Source: Eutrophocola sp049446715 (GTDB lineage Bacteria; Pseudomonadota; Gammaproteobacteria; Pseudomonadales; Pseudohongiellaceae). From it: a stretch of 16,232 nucleotides of DNA. The DNA is taken from the NCBI GenBank assembly GCA_049446715.1, contig JBMTQX010000067.1, positions 1 to 16,232 on the forward strand, read 5' to 3'. Positions within the stretch are counted from its first letter, which is position 1, and every line of letters begins with the position of its first letter. Shown piece after piece: positions 6,767-14,804 of the stretch. A program made the translations under genes and the position numbers. Under the pieces are notes generated by a model that saw nothing but the letters and a program-made list of their open reading frames with translations, was not told the origin of the DNA and made no database searches.

Positions 6767-8017
6767 TTAGGATTCCAGGTCGGCCAGCTTCTTCGGCTTC
6801 ACCAGGGTCTCCTTGCCCTTGAGCATGCCATCCCAATACAACCTGGGCATGACCACCTTTTTGAGGAACCAGGCCAGCCATGTGGGCTGGGTGCCTTCCA
6901 GCAACCAGGTTGGCAAAGAGGGTGACAGCTTACCGCCATAGCGGAATTCGGCCAGCACGATCTTGCCGCGCTCCACGGTCAGCGGACAGGCGCCATACCC
7001 GTCATAGCCATACTCGGTTTTGCCCTGGCGCATGTCTTCCAGCACATTACAGGCCACCACCGGCGCCTGCTTGCGCACCGCTGCAGCGGTTTTCGCATTG
7101 GCGGTATTGGCAACATCACCGAGCGCCCAGATGTTGGCGTACTGCTTGTGGCGTAACGTGTTCGCGTCCACGTCGACCCAGCCGGCCTGGTCGGCGAGCG
7201 GGCTCTGACGAATGAAATCCGGTGCCGTTTGCGGCGGGCATACGTGCAGCATGTCGAAAGTGGTCTGCACGATGTCCGTGTTGCCATCGGCGTCGGTGCG
7301 CTTGAACCAGGCTGTTTTCGCCGGGCCATCCACCTTCACCAGGTTATGGTTGAGATTGAGCGCGGCTTTGTATTTCTCGATGTATTTGGTCAGGGCCGGC
7401 ACGTACGCTGCCACGCCGAACAAGACGCCACCAGCGTTGTAAAACCCGATGTCGATATCCTTGAGCACGTTGTTATCCAGCCAGTAGTCACCGGACAGGT
7501 ACAACACCTTCTGCGGCGCCCCGGCACACTTGATGGGCATAGGCGGTTGGGTGAATACAGCCTTGCCGGATTTCAGTGACTGCACCAGTTGCCAGGTGTA
7601 CGGCGCACAGTCTGGCAGGTAATTGGAAGTAACGCCGTTCTGGCCCAGCGTTTCGCGCAAGCCTTCCACGGCATCCCAGTCCAGTTTCAGGCCGGGACAG
7701 ACAATCAGTCGTTCATAAGTCACTACGTCGCCGGAGGCCAGTTTTACCTGGTCTTCCTCGGGAGCGAATGTGACCACGGCGTCCTTGAGCCACGTCACCT
7801 GCCTGGGCATGACTGACTTCATGTCACGACGGGTCTCGGCGACATTGAAGATGCCGCCCCCGACCATGGTGAAACCGGGCTGGTAATAATGATCATCCGC
7901 CGGATCGATGATGGTGATCTGCAGACCAGGCTGCCGCTTCAGCAGACTCGAAGCTACCGAGATACCGGCACTGCCGCCCCCCACAATGACGATGGCACTG
8001 TTTAGCTTGTTGTTCAT
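6767..8017 (-). CDS. sqr: sulfide:quinone oxidoreductase, type II (SQOR-like)
   Basis: A 416-residue FAD enzyme that oxidises sulfide to a persulfide and passes electrons to the membrane quinone pool. The N-terminal dinucleotide fold is VIVGGGSAG (10-18), followed by HYYQPGFTMVGGG (43-55). PIKCAGAPQKVLYLS (161-175) with C164 and YDGYGACPLTV with C344 match the two redox cysteines and their surroundings in the mitochondrial-type (type II) enzymes; C107 (VCPGL) is a third conserved position in other types. The C-terminus holds a Trp-rich amphipathic stretch (about 372-396) that fits monotopic membrane binding. CAGGAGAAGACC precedes the ATG. It follows the persulfide dioxygenase gene by 21 nt and is surely in the same operon; the dioxygenase would consume the persulfide made here. 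Confidence 0.93.
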   Translation of the reverse strand: MNNKLNSAIVIVGGGSAGISVASSLLKRQPGLQITIIDPADDHYYQPGFTMVGGGIFNVAETRRDMKSVMPRQVTWLKDAVVTFAPEEDQVKLASGDVVTYERLIVCPGLKLDWDAVEGLRETLGQNGVTSNYLPDCAPYTWQLVQSLKSGKAVFTQPPMPIKCAGAPQKVLYLSGDYWLDNNVLKDIDIGFYNAGGVLFGVAAYVPALTKYIEKYKAALNLNHNLVKVDGPAKTAWFKRTDADGNTDIVQTTFDMLHVCPPQTAPDFIRQSPLADQAGWVDVDANTLRHKQYANIWALGDVANTANAKTAAAVRKQAPVVACNVLEDMRQGKTEYGYDGYGACPLTVERGKIVLAEFRYGGKLSPSLPTWLLEGTQPTWLAWFLKKVVMPRLYWDGMLKGKETLVKPKKLADLES

Positions 8018-8038
8018 GGTCTTCTCCTGCTGCGGGAC

Positions 8039-8935
8039 TTATTTGAAAGCGTTAATGGGCAATTTTAAATATACCCGGCCGTTATCTTCTTTCGGCGGCA
8101 TATGGCCGGCACGCATGTTGACCTGCAGCGAAGGCAGGATCAGGCGCGGCATATCCAGCTTGGCATCGCGTTTTTCCCGCATCGCCACAAACTCATCCTC
8201 ACTGACGCCGTCATGGACATGAATGTTGTGCTGTTTTTCCTGGGCCACCGAAGTCTCATAGGCCACGTCCCGGTTCTCGGGATAGTCGTGGCACATCAAC
8301 AAGCGCATGTCATCCGGCAGGGACAGTACCTGCATGATGGACTGGTGCAGCGTACGGGCATCACCACCGGGAAAATCGGCCCGGGCGGTGCCCACATCTG
8401 GCATGAACAGGGTGTCGCCGACAAAGGCGCAGTTGCCAATCACATGGGTCATGCAGGCCGGCGTATGTCCCGGGGTGTGCATGGCGTAGGCGGTCAGCCC
8501 GCCAATCTGGTAACTGTCCCCGTCACGGAACAGCACATCAAATTGTGATCCGTCCCGTTTGAAGGCAGGCTCGGCATTGTAGATCCCGGCAAATACTTCC
8601 TGGACCACGGTGATGTTGGCGCCAATCCCGATCTTGCCGCCCAGGGCTTCCTGAATGTACGGCGCGGCTGTCAGGTGGTCAGCATGGACATGGGTTTCAA
8701 TCAGCCATTCCAGCGTCAGTTGCTGGTCCCGGATCCACGCAATCATGGCATCGGCACCTTCATGGGTGACCGTGCCGGAGGCATAGTCGATATTCAGCAC
8801 GCAATCGACCACGGCACAGGCCTGGGAACCCGGATCCCTGACCACGTAGGAAAAAGTTTCCGTGTCCTGGTCAAAAAACGCTTTCACGTCCGGCCGAACT
8901 TGCATCTGCGGGCTGAACGGCAAGGGTTTGGTCAT
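8039..8935 (-). CDS. persulfide dioxygenase-like MBL-fold enzyme (ETHE1/Blh type)
   Basis: A 298-residue MBL-fold protein. HVHADH (82-87), H157 in HTPGHTP, D174 in FVGDTLF and H216 supply the metal site, and GTARADFPGGDARTLH (182-197) is the characteristic persulfide dioxygenase segment, ETHE1 relatives having GT-R-DF-GG there. The C-terminal LPSLQVNMRAG...MPPKEDNGRVYLKLPIN matches the Blh branch found in BigR-regulated sulfide operons. It oxidises glutathione persulfide to sulfite with a mononuclear iron. There is no rhodanese domain. The start at 8935 is chosen because GAGGAAG lies 6 nt upstream and family proteins begin close to here; an upstream in-frame ATG at 9064 would add 43 low-complexity residues. 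It is first in the operon with sqr. Confidence 0.9.
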   Translation of the reverse strand: MTKPLPFSPQMQVRPDVKAFFDQDTETFSYVVRDPGSQACAVVDCVLNIDYASGTVTHEGADAMIAWIRDQQLTLEWLIETHVHADHLTAAPYIQEALGGKIGIGANITVVQEVFAGIYNAEPAFKRDGSQFDVLFRDGDSYQIGGLTAYAMHTPGHTPACMTHVIGNCAFVGDTLFMPDVGTARADFPGGDARTLHQSIMQVLSLPDDMRLLMCHDYPENRDVAYETSVAQEKQHNIHVHDGVSEDEFVAMREKRDAKLDMPRLILPSLQVNMRAGHMPPKEDNGRVYLKLPINAFK

Positions 8936-8983
8936 GGTGTCTTCCTCGGTTTCTGTTGTCTCGGGGTACGCGCAAACTGGTAC

Positions 8984-8997
8984 CGCCCCGAGGGGCG
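8984..8997 (-). other. GC hairpin in the sulfide-operon leader
   Basis: CGCCCC/GGGGCG around a 2-nt centre, about 50 nt before the persulfide dioxygenase ATG. With the hairpin at 9042-9056 it would make the leader structured. No known riboswitch motif is recognised. Confidence 0.4.
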
Positions 8998-9041
8998 CAG
9001 CATATCTGGCTGTTCTTACCCGTACTGAGCAGGTTCTGTGC

Positions 9042-9056
9042 CAGCCTGCCAGGCTG
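9042..9056 (-). other. second hairpin in the sulfide-operon leader
   Basis: CAGCCT/AGGCTG with a 3-nt loop, perfect 6-bp stem, between the AT-rich palindrome and the gene start. Confidence 0.4.
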
Positions 9057-9076
9057 CACGGCAAAACATTTTATCT

Positions 9077-9092
9077 TATTGATATTTCAATA
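9077..9092. promoter_or_regulatory. AT-rich palindrome, candidate sulfide-responsive operator
   Basis: TATTGA-TATT-TCAATA is a perfect 6-bp inverted repeat in the only strongly AT-rich patch of the region, about 145 bp upstream of the persulfide dioxygenase ATG. A TAAAAT (9068-9073, minus strand) beside it could be a -10 box. BigR/SqrR-type ArsR repressors are known to bind AT-rich palindromes before such operons. No regulator gene is in the window, so the assignment is inference. Confidence 0.4.
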
Positions 9093-9243
9093 TATTTATG
9101 CGGATGGTGCAAACCTCGCCAGGTCATGACGCGTAGCCCTTGTGCCACAAATGACAAGCAAACTGTTATATCTGGCAAAACCGTGGCCGGGGCTGGCTGC
9201 CGGACTTCGAGGCGATTGTTGAATCCCGGCGCGCCAGGGCTGA

Positions 9244-9966
9244 CTACATGCCCAGGTAGGCCTGCCGGATACGATCGTTGTGCTGCAGTTCAGCCGGTGC
9301 ACCACTCAGGATGATGCGTCCCGCCTCCAGCACATAAGCCCGGTCGGCAAAATGCAGGGCTTCGGCCACCCGCTGCTCGACCAGCAATATGCTCAGGCTG
9401 CGCTTGCGATGAATCGCCACCAGCCGCTCGAAAATTTCATCGGCAATGGCCGGCGCCAGTCCCATGGAGGGTTCATCCAGCATGAGGATGTCTGGTGCCG
9501 CCATCAGCCCCCTGCCGATGGCCAGCATCTGCTGCTCTCCACCCGACAGGGTGCCGGCAGCCTGCGCGCGCCGATCCTTGAGGACGGGAAACCACTCCAG
9601 CACCTGATCCAGGTTGTGTGTAAACGCACTGTCATCACGACAGGCGAAGGCGCCCATCTCCAGGTTCTCCAGCACAGTCAGCGTTGGAAACACCTGGCGC
9701 CCTTCCGGCACATGCGCAATGCCGAGATGGGGACGCTGCGCGGCCGGCACGGCAAACAGGTTACGACCCTCCCACATCATGGAACCGCCGGAAGGCGTGA
9801 CCAGACCCGAGATGGTTTTGAACAACGTGCTTTTGCCGGCACCATTGGGGCCGACAACGGCGACGAACTCACCCTGCGACACGCGCAGGAAAATATCGTG
9901 CAGCACGTCGAAGTCGCCGTAACCGGCGCAGACATCCTGCAACTGCAACAGTATCGGCTCACTCAT
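9244..9966 (-). CDS. livF: Liv-type ABC transporter ATP-binding protein (LivF)
   Basis: A 240-residue ABC ATPase of the LivF type. Walker A is GPNGAGKST (39-47), the signature LSGGE at 140-144, Walker B ILMLDEPSMGL around D164/E165, and the switch position reads VEQR, as usual in LivF where His is replaced by Gln. It powers uptake as one of two ATPase halves; the other is the C-terminal half of the fused LivM-LivG protein. The start at 9966 is chosen because it overlaps the upstream stop in ATGAGTGA, giving translational coupling, and GAGGGAGAA lies in front; an in-frame ATG at 10008 lies deep in the upstream gene. It is the last gene of the liv operon. Confidence 0.93.
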   Translation of the reverse strand: MSEPILLQLQDVCAGYGDFDVLHDIFLRVSQGEFVAVVGPNGAGKSTLFKTISGLVTPSGGSMMWEGRNLFAVPAAQRPHLGIAHVPEGRQVFPTLTVLENLEMGAFACRDDSAFTHNLDQVLEWFPVLKDRRAQAAGTLSGGEQQMLAIGRGLMAAPDILMLDEPSMGLAPAIADEIFERLVAIHRKRSLSILLVEQRVAEALHFADRAYVLEAGRIILSGAPAELQHNDRIRQAYLGM

Positions 9967-11800
9967 GACCGGGTTCTCCCTCAGTCCTGGCTGCCCCTGC
10001 CGCCGCACGTTTCTCAGTTCCCTGCAGCCACTTCTTGCCGAGGTAGGCCTCGATCACGGCCGGATCCCGCACAATCACATCAGGTATGCCCTCGGCCAGC
10101 ATGGCGCCATGATCCAGCACGATGAAACGGTCCACCAGCTGCACCATGGCCTGCATGCTGTGTTCAATAATCAGCACGGTGATACCCAGTGCCCGCACTT
10201 TCCGAAGTACTGCCAGCATGTCCTGCATGGCCACCGCATCCAGGCCGGCCAGGATTTCATCGACCAGGATCAGGGTCGGCCTGGAAGCCAGCGCCCTAGC
10301 CAGCTCCATCAGGCGCAGCTCCTTGGTGGTGAGATTGGCAGCCGGGTAGTCGTGCAAGTCATGCAGTCCGACCAGCTGGACCGCGGCCGAGGCATAGCGC
10401 ACGGCCTGCTGGCGCGAGTCGGCATGCACATAGGCGCCCAGCACCACGTTATCGAGCACCGACAAATGCGTGAAAGGTCTTGGCACCTGGAAGGTGCGCG
10501 CCATGCCCAGGGCACAGCGGCGGTTGGGTCGCTGCCGCCCCAGCGGCTGACCGTGGAAACGGATTTGGCCGGCATCGGGGGGTATGAACCCATTGAGCAG
10601 GTTGAACAAGGTGGTCTTGCCGGCGCCGTTGGGACCGATAATGCCGAGCAGTTCACCATGGCGGACGGAAAAGGACAGGTCGTTGGTCGCCTGCAGTCCA
10701 CCGAAAGCCTTGGACAGGGCGGTCACCGCAAGCACCGGATTGTCATGGGGATTTTCATCGGGGATGGGCGGCACCACCAGCAGCTCATCACCGGCACCGA
10801 AATCGGCCGTGGCGGCTGTTGAGCCCAGCAGCCGGACCTGCCCCGGCTTGCGCCAGGCCTGGAGTTTCAGCAGCAGGCCCTGGGGCGCAAACAGAATGAC
10901 CACGATAATCGCAATACCGTACACCACTCCCTGGATACCCGGAAAATCGGCGGCATAGCGGGCATAGAGCAATTCACTCAGGGGCACCAGGACAAAGGCG
11001 CCCAGCACGGGTCCCCACAGGGTGCCGACACCGCCGAACATGGCAAAGATCAGGGCCTGGGCCGAAACCAGCATGCCGAACACGGCCAACGGCGTCACCA
11101 CCAACAGCACCACGGCATAGAAGCCGCCGGCTGCCCCAGCAATGGCAGCACTGACCGTAATGGCGGCCAGTTTCCATTTCAGGGTGTTGATGCCTGCCGC
11201 CTCGGCAGCGTCCTCGTCAAGCTTGATGGCCAGCAGCGCCATGCCAAAGCGGGAATGGGCCACGGCTGAACTGGTGAGCAGCGCCGCCACCAGCAACGCC
11301 AGCCCCAACAGGATATGCCAGCGCCCGTTTTCGAACTGCATGAAGAGCACCGGTGCTTCCCGGTGCATTGGCAGGGCCACTTCCTGGTAGCCCAACCACT
11401 CAAAGACATACAGCAGCGCCAGCGGATAGGCCAGCATGGCCAGGGCGAAATAGTGTCCGCGCAGGCGAAAGGTCGGTAATCCCACCAGCAGACCGGCAGC
11501 CCCACCGGCCAGGGTGGCCAGCACAATGGTGAGCCACGGATTGAGCTCCCACACCACCAGGCACAGGGCTACTAGGTAGGCGCCCAGCCCGAAGAAGGCA
11601 GCATGGCCGAAACTGATCAGGCCGCTATAGCCGGACAACAGGTTCCACGACACACCCATCACCGCCCAGACCGGCACGATGGTCATGATGAGCTGGTAAT
11701 AGGAATTGCTGACCAAGAAAGCCAGCACGGCATAGACCAGGGCGAACACGCCAATATGCAGGCTGTCCCGTTTCAGTCCGGACAGGGTTGCCAGGTTCAT
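9959..11800 (-). CDS. fused LivM permease - LivG ATPase
   Basis: A 613-residue fusion. Residues 1-315 are a LivM-type permease with about 8-10 membrane segments and the hallmark SGYSGLISFGHAAFFGLGAY (56-75). A proline-rich linker (about 316-355) leads into a LivG-type ATPase: Walker A GPNGAGKTT (389-397), LGMARTFQ (431-438), Walker B ILVDE with D514/E515, and H547 in the switch. The ABC signature is degenerate: LTTKE at 490-494 in place of LSGGQ/LSYGQ. It overlaps LivH by 4 nt (ATGA) at its start and LivF by 8 nt at its end, so the operon is tightly coupled. Fused LivM-LivG proteins are known in proteobacteria, so the fusion itself is not an error; the reading frame is open throughout. Confidence 0.93.
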   Translation of the reverse strand: MNLATLSGLKRDSLHIGVFALVYAVLAFLVSNSYYQLIMTIVPVWAVMGVSWNLLSGYSGLISFGHAAFFGLGAYLVALCLVVWELNPWLTIVLATLAGGAAGLLVGLPTFRLRGHYFALAMLAYPLALLYVFEWLGYQEVALPMHREAPVLFMQFENGRWHILLGLALLVAALLTSSAVAHSRFGMALLAIKLDEDAAEAAGINTLKWKLAAITVSAAIAGAAGGFYAVVLLVVTPLAVFGMLVSAQALIFAMFGGVGTLWGPVLGAFVLVPLSELLYARYAADFPGIQGVVYGIAIIVVILFAPQGLLLKLQAWRKPGQVRLLGSTAATADFGAGDELLVVPPIPDENPHDNPVLAVTALSKAFGGLQATNDLSFSVRHGELLGIIGPNGAGKTTLFNLLNGFIPPDAGQIRFHGQPLGRQRPNRRCALGMARTFQVPRPFTHLSVLDNVVLGAYVHADSRQQAVRYASAAVQLVGLHDLHDYPAANLTTKELRLMELARALASRPTLILVDEILAGLDAVAMQDMLAVLRKVRALGITVLIIEHSMQAMVQLVDRFIVLDHGAMLAEGIPDVIVRDPAVIEAYLGKKWLQGTEKRAAAGAARTEGEPGHE

Positions 11801-12756
11801 GCGATGCGCTCCCGGCGCCCGAAAAAGCCCTGGGGCCGGAGCAGGATAATGAGCAGGAAGCAGACAAAGATGACCGTGTTCTGCAACTGGTTGGGCAGAA
11901 TGATGGCGGACACCTGCTGCAGGATGCCGATGGTCAGGCCACCGAGAAATGCTCCGCGAATACTGCCGAGACCACCCAGCACCACCCCGGCATACATGAT
12001 GATCACATACTCGGTGCCAATGTAGGGCTGGAAGGAAATATTGGTCGCGAGCAGGCCACCGCCGATGGCGGTGATACCGACCCCGAAGCCGAATGCTATG
12101 CGATGGGCGCGATCGACATTGATGCCCATGTAAGTGGCCGCATCGGGGTTGTCCGCGGCAGCGCGCAGGGATTTGCCAAGCCGCGTCCTGGCCATGAGCA
12201 GGCCGAAGGCACTGACCACGACGACAGCGAGAATGGCAGCGATGGTCTGCGCCTGGTTCACGAACACACTGACGCGGTCACCGACCATCGGTCCCCATTC
12301 CCAGGCACTGTAGGACAACTCGTTGCTGACCGACACCGGACTCGAGCCAAACAGGAACAGCCCGCCGTTTTGCAGGACCAGCGCAATCCCCAGAGTCAGC
12401 ACGAGTTGCGCGTAATGTCCCTGGGCTTCCAGGCCGCTGGCTTGCCGGCCCGTGACCGAATGGATCAGAGAACGGTGCAGCGCCATGCCCAGCACAAACA
12501 GGGCGGGCCCGGCCAGCAGCGCCAGCATGAAAGGAAACCAGACGCCGTCAAAAAACGCCCAGCTGCCGAACCAGGCAAAACAGAAATAGGCAAAGTACAT
12601 GCCGAGCATCATGAATTCGCCTTGGGCGAAGTTGATGACACGCATGACGCCGAAAATGATGGTGAGCCCGACACACATGAGGCCATACATGGCCCCGATC
12701 AGCACGCCCGCAACGAGGGACTGGAGAATGTTTTCCAGGGTCTGCAGGCCATCCAT
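11797..12756 (-). CDS. livH: branched-chain amino acid-type ABC permease LivH
   Basis: A 319-residue inner-membrane permease with about eight hydrophobic segments. Family markers are GAMYGLMCVGLTIIFGVMRVINFAQGEFMML (about 22-52, quoted as a region), RTRLGKSLRAAADNPDAATYMGI in the cytoplasmic coupling loop, and the YAGVVLGGLGSIRGAFLGG segment near residue 260. It pairs with the LivM half of the downstream fusion to form the channel. It starts 3 nt after the small unknown protein and overlaps the next gene by ATGA. The usual family length is about 290-310, so this is complete. Substrate unknown. Confidence 0.93.
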   Translation of the reverse strand: MDGLQTLENILQSLVAGVLIGAMYGLMCVGLTIIFGVMRVINFAQGEFMMLGMYFAYFCFAWFGSWAFFDGVWFPFMLALLAGPALFVLGMALHRSLIHSVTGRQASGLEAQGHYAQLVLTLGIALVLQNGGLFLFGSSPVSVSNELSYSAWEWGPMVGDRVSVFVNQAQTIAAILAVVVVSAFGLLMARTRLGKSLRAAADNPDAATYMGINVDRAHRIAFGFGVGITAIGGGLLATNISFQPYIGTEYVIIMYAGVVLGGLGSIRGAFLGGLTIGILQQVSAIILPNQLQNTVIFVCFLLIILLRPQGFFGRRERIA

Positions 12757-12759
12757 GGA

Positions 12760-12981
12760 TTATTTCCCGGCTTTGGTGCTCGTGCGGAACGGCATCGACA
12801 ACAGGAACAGCCAGGTGGAAAAGGACATCAGCTTCATGCCCTTGCGTGCCTCCTCCGGCGTCAGCTTCGCGGTCATGGGCATGGACTGGAAGATCTTGCC
12901 CTTCACGACCAGCTTGTCGCCGTCACGTTCAATGGCGGAGACATCCATCAGCTCACTGCCGTCCTGGGAGTAAATTTTCAT
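12760..12981 (-). CDS. small protein of unknown function, first gene of the liv operon
   Basis: A 73-residue protein beginning MKIYSQDGSELMDVSAIERD. The first 55 residues look like a small soluble beta-rich domain (DKLVVKGKIFQSMPMTAKLTPEEARKG in two parts), followed by a moderately hydrophobic stretch (about 51-65, MKLMSFSTWLFLLSM) and a basic tail, so it may touch the membrane. I do not recognise a named family. It ends 3 nt before livH, with AGGA before its own ATG, so it is translated with the transporter. It could be an accessory or regulatory subunit of the transporter, or linked to the flavoprotein gene upstream. It reads as a genuine gene because of its position and codon use, not because of homology. 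Confidence 0.72.
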   Translation of the reverse strand: MKIYSQDGSELMDVSAIERDGDKLVVKGKIFQSMPMTAKLTPEEARKGMKLMSFSTWLFLLSMPFRTSTKAGK

Positions 12982-13013
12982 ACTGCTGTCCTGTTGGCCA
13001 TATGGCGTTGATC

Positions 13014-13075
13014 ATTCGCGGCTGAAGCCGCTCCTACAAACATTCGAAGCCGTAGGAGCGACTGCAGCCGCGAAT
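13014..13075. repeat. REP pair (REPIN-like)
   Basis: Two inverted 24-bp arms (13014-13037 and 13052-13075) with two mismatches, separated by 14 bp. The shared core is GTAGGAGCG(G)CT..AGCCGCGAAT. It is the same family as the pairs at 4461-4632 and 15375-15432 and lies between the flavoprotein and liv genes. Confidence 0.85.
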
Positions 13076-13133
13076 CAATTCATCACTGTTTTTTAACCGG
13101 CAATCGGTAATCTGCAATCGGTACCTGTCACCA

Positions 13134-14711
13134 TCAACTGATGACCTTGTCGAAATCCATGCCCATCTGGTCGAACATGGTCATGGCGGTACCGCGACCG
13201 GCACCGAACACGCCGCCGCCGGGATGCTGGAACGGGCCGACCAAGTACAAGCGCTCGATGCCAGGCACCGTATTCTTGCCCAGTTCAGGTGTCGGCCGAT
13301 GGGCACCAAACTGATACAGGTAAGGTGCGACACCGTGAATATCGCCTTTCTGGAAACTGGCCGAGGTGCGCTCCATGTCCAGCGGTGAATCACAGTGCCA
13401 GTCGAGAATGATGTCGCGACTCAGGTTGGGCACGTAGGGCTGCATGTTGGCAATCATGTGATCGGCAAACGCTTCCTTGTGCCGGTCCCAGGCTGCTGCG
13501 CCGCCATCGGGATGCTCGTAGGGACAATAGTCCCAGGCGTGCATGGTGGCCTTGCCCTCCGGAGCGCGGGACGGATCGATGTTGGTGGCCGATCCCAGCG
13601 CACACAGGGAGTTGCGCGGGATGCGTCCATAGCGCAGATCATCGAAGTGATCGCGCAGCGTGTCGATACTGTCCGGCAGCAACTCGATCATCATGGCCTT
13701 CTTCACATGATCACCGGCGGCAAACTGCAGCGGTTCATCAAGCGCGGCATGGATGGTGAAAACACAGTTGGCCGACAGCTCGACTTTTTTCGCCGTCTGG
13801 GCCACGAAGGGATCCAGGCCGTCGACCATGTCCGGCAACAGGTGCGGGTGGATGGCGCCAATCACGGCGTCCTTCGCCCGGATCTCGCGCCCCTCATCCG
13901 TGACCACCCCCACTGCGCGACCGTCGGACACCAGCACCTTGCTGATTGAGGTATTGGTCACGACTTCGCCACCGAAATCCTCGATGCAGTTCACCAGTGC
14001 CTGGCTGAGCATACCGCTACCGCCCTTGGCGACACCGATGCCGTATTTTTCCAGCCACCCCAGGAACATGAAGGGCCCAATGCCGGTGCCCTTCTCTTCC
14101 GGACCAGTCAGGTTTTCGCTGACCATGCGCAGGAAGTGCAGGCGCACGCGTTCGTCCTGGAAATACTCCAGCACGATGTCATAGGCGCTTTTCATCATGA
14201 TGCTCATGATTTCCTGACCCTCACGGCTCTGGTCCATCATGGCGTACATGGCCCCGATTGGTGCCGGTGGGGTATAGAGGGTACCAACCAGAGCCGGCAG
14301 AATGCCGGCCGCCTTTTCCGAGAAGCGGCGATAGCTTTCCGCATCAGCCTCGGAGAAGCGGGCGATTTCGGCAATGTTCTTCTCGCGGTCAGTATGAATG
14401 GCCAGCGTGTTGCCATCGGGGAAGACCGAGATCATGGGAATTTCGGGATGGATGTATTCCAGGCCGTATTTGGACAGCAGACCCAGTTCGTCATTGACGA
14501 TCATCGGATTGGCCTGGATGAAGATATGGGCCATGGAGTGCTGATCGTGCTTGAAGCCCGGACGGGTCAGTTCACGTGTCACCACGCCCCCGCCAATCCA
14601 GTCCTGGCGTTCCAGGACGAGTACTTTCTTGCCGGCCTTGGCCATGTAGGCGGCCGCCACCAACCCGTTGTGGCCGGAGCCGATGGCTACGACATCATAA
14701 GAATCTGACAT
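13134..14711 (-). CDS. phytoene dehydrogenase/PYROXD2-like FAD oxidoreductase
   Basis: A 525-residue flavoprotein. The FAD fold opens with VVAIGSGHNGLVAAAYMAKAG (7-27) and E34 ends beta-2; DWIGGGVVTREL follows. The C-terminal VGPFQHPGGGVFGAGRGTAM is the second flavin motif of phytoene-desaturase/CrtO-type and PYROXD2-type enzymes. Such proteins desaturate or oxidise hydrophobic substrates. No other carotenoid gene is here, so a pigment role is doubtful. The start at 14711 follows AAGGGGGA at 5-6 nt; an ATG at 14729 has no ribosome site. Downstream comes a REP pair and then the liv operon on the same strand; upstream is the divergent SnoaL-like gene. The neighbourhood suggests oxidation of an imported compound, which is inference. 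Confidence 0.9.
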   Translation of the reverse strand: MSDSYDVVAIGSGHNGLVAAAYMAKAGKKVLVLERQDWIGGGVVTRELTRPGFKHDQHSMAHIFIQANPMIVNDELGLLSKYGLEYIHPEIPMISVFPDGNTLAIHTDREKNIAEIARFSEADAESYRRFSEKAAGILPALVGTLYTPPAPIGAMYAMMDQSREGQEIMSIMMKSAYDIVLEYFQDERVRLHFLRMVSENLTGPEEKGTGIGPFMFLGWLEKYGIGVAKGGSGMLSQALVNCIEDFGGEVVTNTSISKVLVSDGRAVGVVTDEGREIRAKDAVIGAIHPHLLPDMVDGLDPFVAQTAKKVELSANCVFTIHAALDEPLQFAAGDHVKKAMMIELLPDSIDTLRDHFDDLRYGRIPRNSLCALGSATNIDPSRAPEGKATMHAWDYCPYEHPDGGAAAWDRHKEAFADHMIANMQPYVPNLSRDIILDWHCDSPLDMERTSASFQKGDIHGVAPYLYQFGAHRPTPELGKNTVPGIERLYLVGPFQHPGGGVFGAGRGTAMTMFDQMGMDFDKVIS

Positions 14712-14804
14712 GAATCCCCCTTCAATCATGCTGGTATGGCAAGTGCCAGGACGTGTTATGTGAACCCCGGCTTATGTCCGGGTCCGGTGCTTTCATATAT
14801 CGTA

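Larger units (their letters stand above)
8936..9243. other. 308-bp intergenic region upstream of the sulfide operon
   Basis: Between the livF stop and the persulfide dioxygenase start. It holds an AT-rich palindrome (9077-9092) and two GC-rich hairpins in the probable mRNA leader. I see no convincing gene and no clear terminator for the liv operon. Confidence 0.7.

Noticed and set aside
11788..13011. 407-codon open frame on the plus strand
   Set aside because: Antisense to livH and the small protein, both well supported; low-complexity Q/H/D-rich translation typical of antisense frames in GC-rich DNA.
13134..14711. Carotenoid biosynthesis cluster around the flavoprotein
   Set aside because: No phytoene synthase, cyclase or other crt gene nearby; family similarity alone does not support a pigment role.
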